DNA of 64,000 bases from Konateibacter massiliensis. Lineage in GTDB: Bacteria; Bacillota; Clostridia; Lachnospirales; Lachnospiraceae. The notes beneath the pieces are model-generated. The model was given only the letters and a program-made list of their open reading frames with translations, did not search any database and was not told the DNA's origin. Numbering within the stretch: position 1 is the stretch's first letter; each line of letters begins with the position of its first letter. Shown here one piece after another: positions 8,874 to 17,532 of this stretch. The translations under genes were made by a program, and so were the position numbers. The stretch is taken from NCBI RefSeq assembly GCF_900184995.1, contig NZ_LT860098.1:253001-317000 (forward strand). Direction: 5' to 3'.

Positions 8874-9821
8874 TTACACCCTATCTCCTAACAATAGCTG
8901 CACACTACCATACATTCCTGCATCATTTCCCAGCTGTGCGAAGGCAAACTCTGTATTTGCCGCCGCATGAAAGACATTCTTGCTATAATGCTTCTTTACT
9001 GCATCCAGTAAAATATCACCCGCCTTTGCCATACCGCCGCCAATCACAAATATTTCAGGATTCACAATACAGCCAATCTGGGCAAGCCCTCTTCCAAGAT
9101 AGCTTGCTGTCTTGTCCGCAATCAAAAGTGCCAGCTTATCGCCCGCCTTCGCTACATTGAAAATAAGTTCTGCCGAGAGGTTCTCGTCATTTTTAAGGAC
9201 CGTTTCCAGCCGGTTTGCGCTAAGCTCTTCTCTTGCCAGATGCACCACCCCCGTAGCGGAAGCATATTGCTCCAGACAGCCCTTGCTTTTGCAGCCACAG
9301 TACTCTGTCTCGTCCTGTCTCATATTGATGTGACCAATCTCACCTCCGGCTCCGTCTGCTCCGCCAAGGACCTTTCCCTCTATGATAATACCGCCGCCGA
9401 CACCGGTTCCAAGCGTCACCATCACCAGATTCTGATAGCCTTTTCCGCCGCCCTGCCACATTTCTCCAAGTGCCGCCACATTCGCGTCATTTTGAACCTT
9501 TACCAAAAGTCCTGTCTTTTTTTCCAGCTCTTTTGCCACGTTGATGACATCCCAGCCTAGATTGACACATTTTACAACCGTTCCGTCCTTAAGCACCGGG
9601 CCTGGCACTCCGACACCAATTCCTGCCACATTTGTCTTGTCAATTTTTCTTCGCTCCATCTTAAAAGCGATGGTTTCTGCGATATCTTCGAGAATATAAC
9701 TGCCGTCATTCTCTTTTCGCGTCGGGATTTCCCATTTATCCACAAGCTGTCCGGTTGTCTCAAACAGCCCGCATTTTATTGTTGTTCCTCCAATATCAAT
9801 TCCAAATGCATATTGCTCCAT
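8874..9821 (-). CDS. ROK family sugar kinase (glucokinase-like)
   Basis: This 315-residue cytoplasmic kinase of the ROK family probably phosphorylates glucose or a related hexose. The N-terminal phosphate-binding motif is FGIDIGGTTIKCGLFE (about 5-20). The catalytic region shows VQNDANVAALGE, the phosphate loop GTGVGGG, and EIGHINM. The zinc-binding signature follows as CGCKSKGCLEQYAS, with three Cys plus the His of GHINM. A second glycine-rich loop (FVIGGGMAKAG) lies near the C-terminus. Length and motifs fit glucokinases of Gram-positive bacteria. It is placed 5' of the AraC-GH39 regulator on the same strand with a 27-bp gap. A glucose role is likely but not proven; ROK kinases for other hexoses look the same at this level. 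Confidence 0.87.
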   Translation of the reverse strand: MEQYAFGIDIGGTTIKCGLFETTGQLVDKWEIPTRKENDGSYILEDIAETIAFKMERRKIDKTNVAGIGVGVPGPVLKDGTVVKCVNLGWDVINVAKELEKKTGLLVKVQNDANVAALGEMWQGGGKGYQNLVMVTLGTGVGGGIIIEGKVLGGADGAGGEIGHINMRQDETEYCGCKSKGCLEQYASATGVVHLAREELSANRLETVLKNDENLSAELIFNVAKAGDKLALLIADKTASYLGRGLAQIGCIVNPEIFVIGGGMAKAGDILLDAVKKHYSKNVFHAAANTEFAFAQLGNDAGMYGSVQLLLGDRV

Positions 9822-9968
9822 AATTGTGTACCTGCTTTCCTTTTTCTTCTATTCTATCCGTTGGAAAGCAGTACAGCATTCTTATATTTGCAATCATTCT
9901 TATTATTTTTTGCTTTTTTTATTCTTGAATATTTTATTTTTTGCCGGCAGGACAAAAATTAACCGTTA

Positions 9969-10012
9969 TTTTATATCATCGAAAATTTCTTTGAATTTTC
10001 GATGATATAAAA
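9969..10012. repeat. perfect 19-bp-arm hairpin
   Basis: TTTTATATCATCGAAAATT and its exact complement are separated by the loop TCTTTG, giving a long perfect stem in the gap between the MATE and ROK genes. A hairpin with the same arm and loop lengths but different sequence lies at 20144-20187. Confidence 0.9.
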
Positions 10013-10021
10013 TATATTATG

Positions 10022-10214
10022 CGCACCTCGCAAAGTAGAAGTTGTTGCTTCGCAACTTGCTCGGGCGCGAAGTATGAGCTACGCTCACACTTTTTATACT
10101 ATATAAAGTTCTCCGAACTTTCTATGGTATAAAAACTATTTATCGCACCTCGCAAAGCAGAAGTTGTTGCTTCGCAACTTGCTCGGGCGCGAAGTATGAG
10201 CTACGCTCACACTT
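10022..10214. repeat. two 71-bp direct repeats separated by a hairpin
   Basis: Copies at 10022-10092 and 10144-10214 differ at one base. Each contains inner palindromes (GAAGTTGTTGCTTCGCAACTT region; GAGCTACGCTC). Between them, 10092-10136 forms an imperfect hairpin with arms starting TTTTATAC and ending GTATAAAA. The second copy ends 2 bp from the MATE stop codon. Together with the hairpin at 9969 this fills the 395-bp gap 9822-10216, which otherwise holds only the ROK upstream region. Confidence 0.9.
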
Positions 10215-10216
10215 CT

Positions 10217-11596
10217 TTACTCTGTCACTATATTTTCCAGCCAAACACCCTTTTTAATCAGAATGTAACCAATGATACTCTTGATAAAGTCAAGCAACTG
10301 GCAAATCAGGTACACCGTAATAATCGGAAGTCCGGTAAATCTGCTTAACAAAAATGCTGCCGGAATACTGCATACCCACACAAATACACTGTCAAACAAG
10401 AAGGTGATAATTGTTTTACCGCCGGAACGAAGTGTAAAATAGCTTGCGTGGTTAAACGCGTTAATTGGCATACAAATCGCTGCCACAATAATAAAATGGC
10501 TTGCCAGATATTTTACCTCGTCGCTTGTGTTGTAGATAGCCGGAAACAGCGGTGCAATCAGTGCCATAAGAGCACCAATAAAAACGCAGCACACAACCGA
10601 GAAAAAGATTAGCTTGGTCGCGCTCTCTTTTGCTTCTTCCATTTTGTTCGCACCCAAAAGCTGTCCAATGATAACCGCCACAGAGCTTCCCAAAGCAATA
10701 AATACTACATTGAACATATTGGAAATTGTGGTGGAAATATTCATTCCCGCTACAACATCAAGTCCTCTTACTGAATAACATTGCATGATAAATGCCATTC
10801 CGCTCGCCCAAAGCGCTTCGTTAATCATAAGAGGGGAACCCTTGATGATAATCTGCTTCATTAGCTGCTTTGGTATTCGAAGTGTTTTATATGCACCAAT
10901 GATAAACGGATTCTGCTCTGCATGACGGTGCACCCATACAACAATGATGATACACTCCAAAAACTTTGCTATGATCGTTGAGATTGCGGCTCCCTCTACT
11001 CCAAGCTTTGGCGCACCAAAGTTACCGAAGATAAGGATATAGTTTAACACCACGTTTGTCAAAACTGCCGTACTGCTGGCAATCATAGGCACTACAGTCT
11101 TTCCCATTTCCCTCAGCGTGTTTGAGTACGCCTGGGAAATTGCAAATGGAATCAGGCTCACAAGCATAATTCTTAGAAAGTCTTTTGCATAAAATAGGGT
11201 AGCTTCAATGTCTTCCGCTGAGCTTCCTTTATGTAAATAGGCAGAAATGAGCGTGTCCTGAAAGTGATATAGTACAAAAATTCCGACTCCACTCATGACA
11301 AGACAGAGGAGAATTTTAAAGCGGAAGGAGTCTCTCATTCCCTTTATATCACCTTTTCCATAAAACTGCGTTCCGAATATACTTGCACCTGATACGATAC
11401 CGAATACGCATATGTTATATACGAAGATTAACTGATTTACAATGGCAACACCGGACATCTGCTCCGTTCCCACCTGCCCGACCATGATATTGTCCAACAC
11501 ACCAACAAAGTTAGTGATTCCGTTTTGTATCATGATTGGGATGGCTACCATCAATATCTTCTTATAAAAACTTCTGTCTCCAATGTACTTACTCAT
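10217..11596 (-). CDS. MATE family efflux transporter
   Basis: This 459-residue integral membrane protein has about twelve hydrophobic segments in two homologous halves, typical of the multidrug and toxic compound extrusion family. The N-terminal half begins KKILMVAIPIMIQNGITNFV and contains DNIMVGQVGTEQMSGVAIVN, a well-conserved MATE stretch. The second half repeats the pattern (SSVAVIIGQLLGANKMEEAK). Such proteins exchange cations for drugs or metabolites across the cytoplasmic membrane; the substrate cannot be predicted. The start is supported by GGAGGAAGT before the ATG. About 100 bp upstream lies a promoter-linked stem-loop repeat whose -10 box would serve this gene. Confidence 0.93.
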   Translation of the reverse strand: MSKYIGDRSFYKKILMVAIPIMIQNGITNFVGVLDNIMVGQVGTEQMSGVAIVNQLIFVYNICVFGIVSGASIFGTQFYGKGDIKGMRDSFRFKILLCLVMSGVGIFVLYHFQDTLISAYLHKGSSAEDIEATLFYAKDFLRIMLVSLIPFAISQAYSNTLREMGKTVVPMIASSTAVLTNVVLNYILIFGNFGAPKLGVEGAAISTIIAKFLECIIIVVWVHRHAEQNPFIIGAYKTLRIPKQLMKQIIIKGSPLMINEALWASGMAFIMQCYSVRGLDVVAGMNISTTISNMFNVVFIALGSSVAVIIGQLLGANKMEEAKESATKLIFFSVVCCVFIGALMALIAPLFPAIYNTSDEVKYLASHFIIVAAICMPINAFNHASYFTLRSGGKTIITFLFDSVFVWVCSIPAAFLLSRFTGLPIITVYLICQLLDFIKSIIGYILIKKGVWLENIVTE

Positions 11597-11641
11597 ACTT
11601 CCTCCAGTGTCATTGCTCCCGCTTGATTTTTGTCGATAAGG

Positions 11642-11672
11642 ATAATCAGAAGCTAAAAACGCTTCTGATTAT
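11642..11672. repeat. perfect 12-bp hairpin in the MATE leader region
   Basis: ATAATCAGAAGC and its exact complement flank a 7-base loop. It lies between the MATE start and the stem-loop repeat at 11694, so it would be in the 5' untranslated RNA. Confidence 0.7.
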
Positions 11673-11693
11673 GCTCCAAAACTTCGTTTTCTC

Positions 11694-11757
11694 GCTAACT
11701 TATCTAAAAAATCAAATACTCGCTTCGCTCGTGCTTGATTTTTTGTCGATAAGTTAC
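11694..11757 (-). repeat. promoter-linked stem-loop repeat, copy a
   Basis: Plus-strand order is CTAACTTATC, then AAAAAATCAA, a loop ATACTCGCTTCGCTCGTGC, TTGATTTTTT, and GATAAGTTAC. The outer and inner arms pair to make a long stem. Read on the minus strand it directly follows a TATAAT (11763-11758), so RNA made from that box would begin at about the first arm. Other copies lie at 18032-18096 and 19797-19962, with paired base changes. Confidence 0.75.
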
Positions 11758-11763
11758 ATTATA
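11758..11763 (-). promoter_or_regulatory. -10 box at the edge of stem-loop repeat copy a
   Basis: TATAAT on the minus strand is followed by GTAACTTATC of the repeat. No good -35 is seen at 17 bp. It probably drives the MATE gene. Confidence 0.45.
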
Positions 11764-11850
11764 CAATTTTTTGGCGATTTAATAAAGTGGAATTGTAAAA
11801 ATCTTTATATAGGTATATTTTCCATAACTAAATACATACTAATATAAGAT

Positions 11851-11879
11851 TTACTGTTCAGCCTTTGGCTTTATAGTAA
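11851..11879. repeat. GTTAC/GTTCAGCC hairpin element upstream of the DUF421 gene
   Basis: TTACTGTTCAGCC, a 3-base loop, then GGCTTTATAGTAA form an imperfect hairpin about 25 bp before the DUF421 start, in its leader. The same core occurs at 17474-17520 and 18310-18322. Confidence 0.5.
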
Positions 11880-11903
11880 CCATATAGGAGAAAGGAAAAT
11901 ATC

Positions 11904-12614
11904 ATGCAAGAAATACCACAAGCGGTTTTAACCTCACTTGTTTCCATTATAACTCTCTTTATTTTGACAAAGCTCATGGGAAACCGGGAAATGTCACAGC
12001 TTAGTATGTTTGACTACATCAACGGCATCACCATTGGCTCCATTGCCGCGGAACTGGCGACCTCCGAATTTACTGACTCGATTAAGCCTTTTACCGCAAT
12101 GCTTGTCTATGCAGGCGTCATTATTTTTCTTGCTCTGATTAGTGAAAAATCTATTGTGCTGCGAAGAGCTTTAAACGGAAGAGCTTCCATTCTATATCAT
12201 AACGGTGAATTGTATTCTAAAAATTTAAAAAAAGCCAAGATGGATGTAAACGAGCTTATGTCGCAGTGCAGGATTAACGGATATTTCGATATATCAAAAA
12301 CTCAAACCGTTTTATTGGAGCCAAATGGCAAGCTGAGTATTCTGCCTTTATCCGATGAGCGTCCGGTAATCGGAAAGGACTTAGGCGTTAAGCCGCCGCA
12401 GGATACGCTCGTTGCCAATGTCATTATTGATGGGAAAATTATGGAGGAAAATCTAAGACATACTGGAAAAAATGAAAAATGGCTAAATGAACAGTTAAAA
12501 GCAAAAAATGTAAAGAGCATCTCGGACGTGTTCCTTGCCACCTGTGATTTAAATAATCAGTTACAGGTATTTAAAAAACATCCAAAGGAAATGAAGTTGG
12601 ATGTATTTGATTAA
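11904..12614 (+). CDS. DUF421 (YetF-like) membrane protein
   Basis: This 236-residue protein of the DUF421/YetF family has three membrane segments in the first 90 residues: SIITLFILTKLMGNREMSQL followed by the family hallmark FDYINGITIGSIAAELA, then MLVYAGVIIFLALI. A cytoplasmic alpha/beta domain follows, containing the RALNGRASILYHNGEL segment and a second half with LSILPL. Family members are found in spore formers and general Firmicutes; a defined biochemical role is not established. It is the only complete plus-strand gene in the window, with its own leader and terminator. AGGAGAAAGGAAAA precedes the ATG. Confidence 0.9.
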   Translation: MQEIPQAVLTSLVSIITLFILTKLMGNREMSQLSMFDYINGITIGSIAAELATSEFTDSIKPFTAMLVYAGVIIFLALISEKSIVLRRALNGRASILYHNGELYSKNLKKAKMDVNELMSQCRINGYFDISKTQTVLLEPNGKLSILPLSDERPVIGKDLGVKPPQDTLVANVIIDGKIMEENLRHTGKNEKWLNEQLKAKNVKSISDVFLATCDLNNQLQVFKKHPKEMKLDVFD

Positions 12615-12625
12615 GTAGATTTCTC

Positions 12626-12669
12626 AAAAAGCAAAGTACCGCAAGAAATCTTACGGCACTTTGCTTTTT
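12626..12669. terminator. bidirectional terminator between DUF421 and cupin genes
   Basis: AAAAAGCAAAGT pairs with ACTTTGCTTTTT around an inner CCG/CGG pair. It has T-runs on both strands and lies between two convergent genes. Confidence 0.85.
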
Positions 12670-12685
12670 ATCTATATTCTAATTT

Positions 12686-13027
12686 CTAAAACACAACAAC
12701 AAGCAACATCTTAAACTTCTCTTTACCGAAAACAGCATGAGGATGGTTTGCCGGCATTACAATGGACTGACCTTCTGCCAGAACATACTTCACATCGTCA
12801 ATCGTAATTTCGCCTTCTCCGTCCAAGCAGGTAACAAAAGCATCTCCCTTTGATTCGTGCGTGCTGATTTCCTCGTTCTTATCAAAGGCGAATAATGTGA
12901 TGCTTATTGCACTGTTTTGAACAAAGGTCTTGCTTACTACTTGATTATCTAAATATCCAACCTGTTCCTTTAAATCCACAACCTCGGATTTCACAATATT
13001 TTTTATAATAATATTTTCAAGTCCCAT
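12686..13027 (-). CDS. small cupin-domain protein
   Basis: This 113-residue single-domain cupin has metal-site-like residues in STHESKGD (about 55-62), the turn GEGEITIDD, and the second motif GQSIVMPANHPHAVFG with His. The frame is open further upstream, but the extra 50 residues would lie inside the ferredoxin gene and have no ribosome-binding site. The ATG at 13027 is preceded by GAGGAG, so it is chosen. It lies 38 bp after the ferredoxin gene in the hcp group. Small cupins of this kind commonly accompany redox or stress genes; the ligand is unknown. Confidence 0.85.
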   Translation of the reverse strand: MGLENIIIKNIVKSEVVDLKEQVGYLDNQVVSKTFVQNSAISITLFAFDKNEEISTHESKGDAFVTCLDGEGEITIDDVKYVLAEGQSIVMPANHPHAVFGKEKFKMLLVVVF

Positions 13028-13065
13028 CGTGCCTGCTCCTCTCTTCTTGTTTTGGCAAAGTGCTG

Positions 13066-13800
13066 CTAGTCTTCTAGGATTTCTCCGTCGCAGGAAATAG
13101 TGACTACCTGCCAAGGTATCATTTTGCCGCTGTTTTTCAGTGCCTGTATTGCAGCATATTCCAAACCGCCGCAGCATGGCACCTCCATGCGGACTATTTT
13201 TACACTCTTAATGTTATTATTTTCAATGATAGCAGTTAATTTTTCGGAATAATCTCCCTCATCAAGCTTTGGACAGCCAACCACTGTCACATGATTCCGG
13301 ATAAAGTCCTGATGAAAATTAGCATAGGCGTAAGCGGTACAGTCTGCTGCAATCAAAAGGTTTGCGTTCTGGAAATACGGTGCATTCACCGGAACGAGCT
13401 TGATTTGAACCGGCCACTGCATAAGCTGGCTCTTTGGTGCTTTTGCCTGTTGATACACAGGTTCTTCACTCTGTCTTTCGCTTCTCTCATGCACAATCGC
13501 TCTTGCAGCGCTTCCCGGACAGCCGCCCATTTGCGGTGCCGCAGCATGATTTTGCTGCGCCTGTTTTCTCTGGTTCTCTTCTACCGCCTTCTCATCGTAC
13601 TCCAACGCTTCCCTTTCCTCGAAGGAAATTGCATTGGTCGGGCATACCGGAAGACAGTTTCCAAGTCCGTCACAGTAGTCGTCGCGCATGAGCTTTGCCT
13701 TTCCGTCAATCATGAAAATGGCACCTTCATGGCAGGCAGCGGCACAAGCGCCGCAGCCATTACACTTTTCTTCATCTATTTTAATTATCTGTCTTATCAT
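13066..13800 (-). CDS. 4Fe-4S ferredoxin-type protein linked to Hcp
   Basis: This 244-residue iron-sulfur protein has a first cluster motif CNGCGACAAACHEG (about 13-26) and a second CxxxxxCLPVCP (about 43-54), as in 2[4Fe-4S] ferredoxins. A Gln/Ala/Glu-rich linker (about 70-120) leads to a C-terminal domain of about 110 residues holding further Cys (TVVGCPKLDEGDY, VPCCGGLEYAA). It lies 12 bp downstream of hcp and is translated from the same message, so it probably supplies electrons to the hybrid-cluster protein. This two-part ferredoxin is a common neighbour of hcp in Clostridia. The role of the C-terminal domain is not known to me. Confidence 0.87.
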   Translation of the reverse strand: MIRQIIKIDEEKCNGCGACAAACHEGAIFMIDGKAKLMRDDYCDGLGNCLPVCPTNAISFEEREALEYDEKAVEENQRKQAQQNHAAAPQMGGCPGSAARAIVHERSERQSEEPVYQQAKAPKSQLMQWPVQIKLVPVNAPYFQNANLLIAADCTAYAYANFHQDFIRNHVTVVGCPKLDEGDYSEKLTAIIENNNIKSVKIVRMEVPCCGGLEYAAIQALKNSGKMIPWQVVTISCDGEILED

Positions 13801-13812
13801 TTATTTTTTCTC

Positions 13813-15450
13813 CTATTCGAAAAAGATCTTCATATCGTTTTCAACATCGGTGATTCCTGCTATTCCAAAGTTCTCCACTAATACGTTTACAACGTTTGGT
13901 GATAAGAAAGCCGGAAGTGTAGGTCCTAAGTGGATATTCTTTACACCTAAGTAAAGGAGTGAGAGTAATACGATAACTGCCTTCTGCTCATACCATGCAA
14001 TGTTGTAAGCGATTGGCAAATCATTTACGCTTTCCAATCCAAATACTTCCTGCAATTTTAATGCAATGAGAACCAAGGAGTAGGAGTCGTTACACTGTCC
14101 TGCATCCAATACTCTAGGAATTCCACCGATATCTCCTAATTCAAGCTTATTGTATTTGTATTTTGCACAACCTGCTGTTAAAATAACTGCGTCCTGTGGA
14201 AGTGCCTTTGCAAAATCTGTGTAGTAGTTTCTAGATTTTGCTCTTCCGTCACAACCTGCCATAACAACAAATTTCTTGATTGCTCCGGTCTTTACTGCGT
14301 CAACAACCTTATCTGCAAGTGCAAATACCTGATTGTGTGCGAAACCTCCGACAATGTTTCCTGTCTCGATCTCTGTAGGTGCCTGACAAGTCTTTGCCAA
14401 TGCGATAATTTCTGAGAAATCCTTCTCTTGGCCTTCTTCTCCTGCGATGTGCTTACAGCCTTCCATTCCTGCGCTTCCTGTTGTAAATAAACGATCCTTG
14501 TAAGAAGCCTTTGGAGGTACGATACAGTTTGTTGTCATCAGGATTGGTCCGTTAAATGTCTCGAACTCTTCCTTCTGCTTCCACCATGCATTACCGTAGT
14601 TACCTACAAAGTGGTCATATTTCTTAAATGCTGGATAGTAATGAGCCGGAAGCATCTCAGAGTGTGTATATACATCTACTCCTGTTCCCTTTGTCTGCTC
14701 AAGCAGCATTTCCATATCACGAAGGTCATGTCCTGAAATAAGAATACCAGGGTTCTTTCCAACGCCGATGTTTACGCTTGTAATTTCAGGATTTCCGTAG
14801 CTTGATGTATTAGCTTCGTCTAACAATGCCATTCCGTCAACACCGTATTTTCCTGTCTCAAGTGTTAAAGCAATGAGGTCATTTACACTTAATGAATCGT
14901 CTAACAGCTTCATCAAAGTTTCCTGAACAAAAATATCAACTGCTTCATTTTCTTTCTTAAGTGCATTTGCATGCTTCATGTATGCAGATAATCCCTTTAA
15001 TCCATAAGTAATCAGCTCACGAAGACTTCTTACGTCTTCATTCTCGGTTGCAAGAACGCCAACCTTTGCTGCCTTTTCCATCATTGCATCAACAGAGTAA
15101 TCTTCCCATGTTGCTGCATCGGATAAGCTGCTCTTGTCAGATAATTTCTGTAACAGCTCTTTCTTTGTATCTAATGTATTTTTAACACGTTCTACAAAAA
15201 CAGCCTCGTCAAAGTTTGCATTTGTGATCGTAGTGAATAAATTCCAAGTGATTAAGTGATTTACGCTCTGGTCAATTGCAACATTCTCTTTTCTTAACTT
15301 TGTTACTACCTCTGCTAACCCCTTGCTGACATATACTAACAAGTCTTGCATTCCTGCCACTGCTGGGGTCTTTCCACAGACACCCATCTGTGTACAGCCT
15401 GTACAGCCTGCTGTTTCCTGACACTGATAACAAAACATCTTATTCTCCAT
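13813..15450 (-). CDS. hcp: hybrid-cluster protein (hydroxylamine / NO reductase), class I
   Basis: This 545-residue cytoplasmic metalloprotein reduces NO or hydroxylamine and protects anaerobes against nitrosative stress. The N-terminal cysteines follow CxxC-x8-C-x5-C (CYQC...CTQMGVCGK, about 7-27), the spacing of class I enzymes that bind a [4Fe-4S] cubane. Hybrid-cluster ligands are recognisable: [31 protein letters not shown] and LDAGQCND. The length is as expected. The ATG is preceded by GGAG. The gene is followed at 12 bp by the ferredoxin gene. Its 148-bp upstream region contains two palindromes resembling Crp/Fnr-type operators, and the next gene upstream encodes a Crp/Fnr protein. 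Confidence 0.96.
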   Translation of the reverse strand: MENKMFCYQCQETAGCTGCTQMGVCGKTPAVAGMQDLLVYVSKGLAEVVTKLRKENVAIDQSVNHLITWNLFTTITNANFDEAVFVERVKNTLDTKKELLQKLSDKSSLSDAATWEDYSVDAMMEKAAKVGVLATENEDVRSLRELITYGLKGLSAYMKHANALKKENEAVDIFVQETLMKLLDDSLSVNDLIALTLETGKYGVDGMALLDEANTSSYGNPEITSVNIGVGKNPGILISGHDLRDMEMLLEQTKGTGVDVYTHSEMLPAHYYPAFKKYDHFVGNYGNAWWKQKEEFETFNGPILMTTNCIVPPKASYKDRLFTTGSAGMEGCKHIAGEEGQEKDFSEIIALAKTCQAPTEIETGNIVGGFAHNQVFALADKVVDAVKTGAIKKFVVMAGCDGRAKSRNYYTDFAKALPQDAVILTAGCAKYKYNKLELGDIGGIPRVLDAGQCNDSYSLVLIALKLQEVFGLESVNDLPIAYNIAWYEQKAVIVLLSLLYLGVKNIHLGPTLPAFLSPNVVNVLVENFGIAGITDVENDMKIFFE

Positions 15451-15476
15451 ATGATTCTCCTATCTCTTTTCATTTG

Positions 15477-15501
15477 TTGAGCGCGGACTGTCCCCGCTCA
15501 A
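15477..15501 (-). promoter_or_regulatory. hairpin in the hcp leader
   Basis: TTGAGCG and CGCTCAA pair, extended by GGA/TCC across one C-C mismatch, around the loop CTG. It lies about 27 bp before the hcp start and would form in the untranslated RNA. Confidence 0.5.
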
Positions 15502-15520
15502 AGTTACTTGTTGATAGCAT

Positions 15521-15534
15521 CATAACATGTTATG
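15521..15534. promoter_or_regulatory. palindromic operator candidate 1 upstream of hcp
   Basis: CATAACATGTTATG is a perfect 14-bp palindrome about 70 bp before the hcp start. Its centre is 26 bp from that of the second palindrome. Confidence 0.5.
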
Positions 15535-15545
15535 TTTTTCAATTC

Positions 15546-15561
15546 TGTCACATATGTTACA
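15546..15561. promoter_or_regulatory. palindromic operator candidate 2, Crp/Fnr-like, upstream of hcp
   Basis: TGTCACATATGTTACA has the form TGTnAC-n4-GTnACA, the layout expected for a Crp/Fnr-family dimer. It is a likely binding site for the regulator encoded at 15599-16282. Confidence 0.6.
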
Positions 15562-15598
15562 TTTTTAAAAATATAAAAAAAGAATGTAGCTTTCTTTG

Positions 15599-16282
15599 TT
15601 ATAAATACTCCTCCATCACCTCCTGCTGCAAAATAACAATTTCCTTGCCGCTGACTGTAATAAGCCCTTCCTCCTGCATAGCGCTCAACTCTCTGGAAAG
15701 GGACTGCCTTGCTACATTTAAGTAATCCGCCATCGCCTCCCTTGTCATTTGAAGCTTCACAACATTGCTTCCTCTCTGCTGGTTCAAAATAAACCGCACC
15801 AGACATTGTCTTAGGTTTCCGCTGCTTAATACCTGTAATTTCATATTCATAAAATATGCCTTTTGCGCAAAAAGCGTCAAAATATTTTGAAATACGATGA
15901 CATGGGAGGGCTCTAGTTTTCCCTCTTTCATCGCAAACAGGTCCGAATCAAATTCCAAAATCTGTGCCTTTTCCTGCACGCTTGCATATATATTGTACTG
16001 TTCCATCTGCATATAAAGATAAATTTCTCCGAACATATCGCCTGGTCTCGTAATCTCCGTGATGAGAATTTTCCGCCCTGACATGGTGTCCTTGCAGATA
16101 GACACTTTACCGCTCATCAAAAGGTACAGCTTGGTCGGCTTGTCATCTTCCTGAAAAATAACACTTCCTTTTTGATATTCTTTTTGAACAATACTGCTTG
16201 TTTGAACAAAATCTACAATTTGTTCTTCACTCATATTTCTGCATAGCACACTGCTTCGAAGTGCTGAAATTATTTCTTTCAT
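15599..16282 (-). CDS. Crp/Fnr family transcription regulator, probable regulator of hcp
   Basis: This 227-residue protein has an N-terminal cyclic-nucleotide-binding-like beta barrel (about 15-125, with KLYLLMSGKVSI and RPGDMFGEIYLY), a dimerisation helix (about 125-150), and a C-terminal winged helix with the recognition segment MTREAMADYLNVARQSLSRE (about 178-197). The Fnr-type N-terminal cysteine cluster is absent, so it is not an Fe-S oxygen sensor of that type. It lies directly upstream of hcp on the same strand, and palindromes suited to such a dimer lie between the two. By position and family it is likely an HcpR-type NO-responsive activator (inference). It follows the CgeB-like gene by 10 bp. 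Confidence 0.88.
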   Translation of the reverse strand: MKEIISALRSSVLCRNMSEEQIVDFVQTSSIVQKEYQKGSVIFQEDDKPTKLYLLMSGKVSICKDTMSGRKILITEITRPGDMFGEIYLYMQMEQYNIYASVQEKAQILEFDSDLFAMKEGKLEPSHVIVFQNILTLFAQKAYFMNMKLQVLSSGNLRQCLVRFILNQQRGSNVVKLQMTREAMADYLNVARQSLSRELSAMQEEGLITVSGKEIVILQQEVMEEYL

Positions 16283-16292
16283 GAATGCCCCC

Positions 16293-17453
16293 TTATTTTA
16301 TTTTTTCGATATTCTCCTCTATCCTGTTTTTCCACATATGTTTCTCATTTACCGCCTGATATCCACATTCAGCAATCGCTTTTGCCCTTTTTGTGTCCAC
16401 AAGCAGCTCCTTTATTTTTGCCGGAAGCGCCTCTAGCTCCGTTAAAGAGTAAAGAATCAGTTCTTTCTCATCTATAAAATTTTCTTCTATATATACACTC
16501 GTATCCGTAACACACACCGACTTGTTTATCATTGCGGAAAGCACTCGGTCATGTATCCCGTCCCGAAACCACGGCATGATGTTTAATACGATTTTAGAGT
16601 CTGCAATAACCTCCAAGGAAACAGGAAAGCTTACATGGCCCTTGATTTTTAGATGCTCTTTTTTCCTACAGTCAAATTTTTCCCAATCATAGCCATACAC
16701 CGTCACATCAATGTCATGGTCCAAAAGTGTCTGTATCAGTTGCTCCCTGTAATTCACCCTTAAATATGTATCAGCCAGATAGCAGCTATTTAAATAGTCC
16801 GCAAACTCTGCATCCTGCAATATAACACTCTTGCGTTTCAATACTTTTTGCAGCGCCTCCTCCGGTGTTTGGCTGACATCTGCCTTTAATTCCTGTATGA
16901 GCAGAAGTATTTCCTCTTTCAGCCTTGCCTTCTCAATCTTCTCCATGATTTCTTCCGTGCTGATATAGGTACCGGAAAATAACACCTCATTTTTTCGCTC
17001 TTCATAAGGTATCACATTTAGCGCCTGCATCGCGCCAAGCGGCATAAAAACTACATTCTGTATATTCGGATAATACTTTTCTAAATAACTCGCGTGACTT
17101 CTGTCAATGCATATAATATTGGAGCGTTTTATGCCAAGCCGGATAACGGGATGATGATAGAGTGGGTGGTCCACAATGTAATTGTAAAAAGGGGCATCTA
17201 TCATATCCAGATAGAACTGTCCGTTGTCCATCTCAGCTCTCTGCAAGCCGGAATTAAAGTCGATTACCGCCCGAAATTTTTTGCCCACGTACTGCATCAT
17301 TCTTTCTTCCGCATCATCCTCTTCTTTATCGACCTCACAGAGCTCGACCTGATATCCAAGCCGTTCCAGCTCTTTTTCCATCTCCGCTATAAAAAGATAA
17401 TTGGACTCATAGCATAAAACCCTAGATACAAAAAATAAAATATTCTTTTCCAT
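16293..17453 (-). CDS. CgeB-like / GT4-type glycosyltransferase family protein
   Basis: This 386-residue cytoplasmic protein resembles the CgeB/DUF3880 glycosyltransferases. The N-terminal half (MEKNILFFVSRVLCYESNYL; FRAVIDFNSG) looks like a GT-B acceptor domain. The C-terminal half carries the Glyco_trans_1_2 pattern KIVLNIMPWFRDGIHDRVLS, then a variable stretch, then VCVTDTSVYIEENF and a helix ending in the last 60 residues. Relatives are linked to spore-coat or surface glycosylation. It shares an operon with the Crp/Fnr gene (10-bp gap), an unusual partner. Substrate unknown. The ATG is preceded by GGAGGCAGCG. Confidence 0.75.
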   Translation of the reverse strand: MEKNILFFVSRVLCYESNYLFIAEMEKELERLGYQVELCEVDKEEDDAEERMMQYVGKKFRAVIDFNSGLQRAEMDNGQFYLDMIDAPFYNYIVDHPLYHHPVIRLGIKRSNIICIDRSHASYLEKYYPNIQNVVFMPLGAMQALNVIPYEERKNEVLFSGTYISTEEIMEKIEKARLKEEILLLIQELKADVSQTPEEALQKVLKRKSVILQDAEFADYLNSCYLADTYLRVNYREQLIQTLLDHDIDVTVYGYDWEKFDCRKKEHLKIKGHVSFPVSLEVIADSKIVLNIMPWFRDGIHDRVLSAMINKSVCVTDTSVYIEENFIDEKELILYSLTELEALPAKIKELLVDTKRAKAIAECGYQAVNEKHMWKNRIEENIEKIK

Positions 17454-17473
17454 CGCTGCCTCCTGATTAGGTC

Positions 17474-17520
17474 TTACAGTTCAGCCATACGGCTTCACTG
17501 CATTGCAGGCTGAGCTGTAA
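17474..17520. repeat. GTTAC/GTTCAGCC hairpin between lspA and the CgeB-like gene
   Basis: TTACAGTTCAGCC pairs with GGCTGAGCTGTAA (13-bp stem, one G-T) 13 bp after the lspA stop. It has no clear T-run, so it is better described as a repeat than a terminator. Related cores lie at 11851 and 18310. Confidence 0.6.
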
Positions 17521-17532
17521 CCATTAAGCTCT

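Noticed and set aside
10022-10214. CRISPR-like direct repeats
   Set aside because: Only two 71-bp copies exist, the interval itself folds as a hairpin, and no cas genes are present.
13028-13177. N-terminal extension of the cupin protein by 50 codons
   Set aside because: It would overlap the ferredoxin gene in another frame and lacks cupin-like sequence; the ATG at 13027 has a GAGGAG site.
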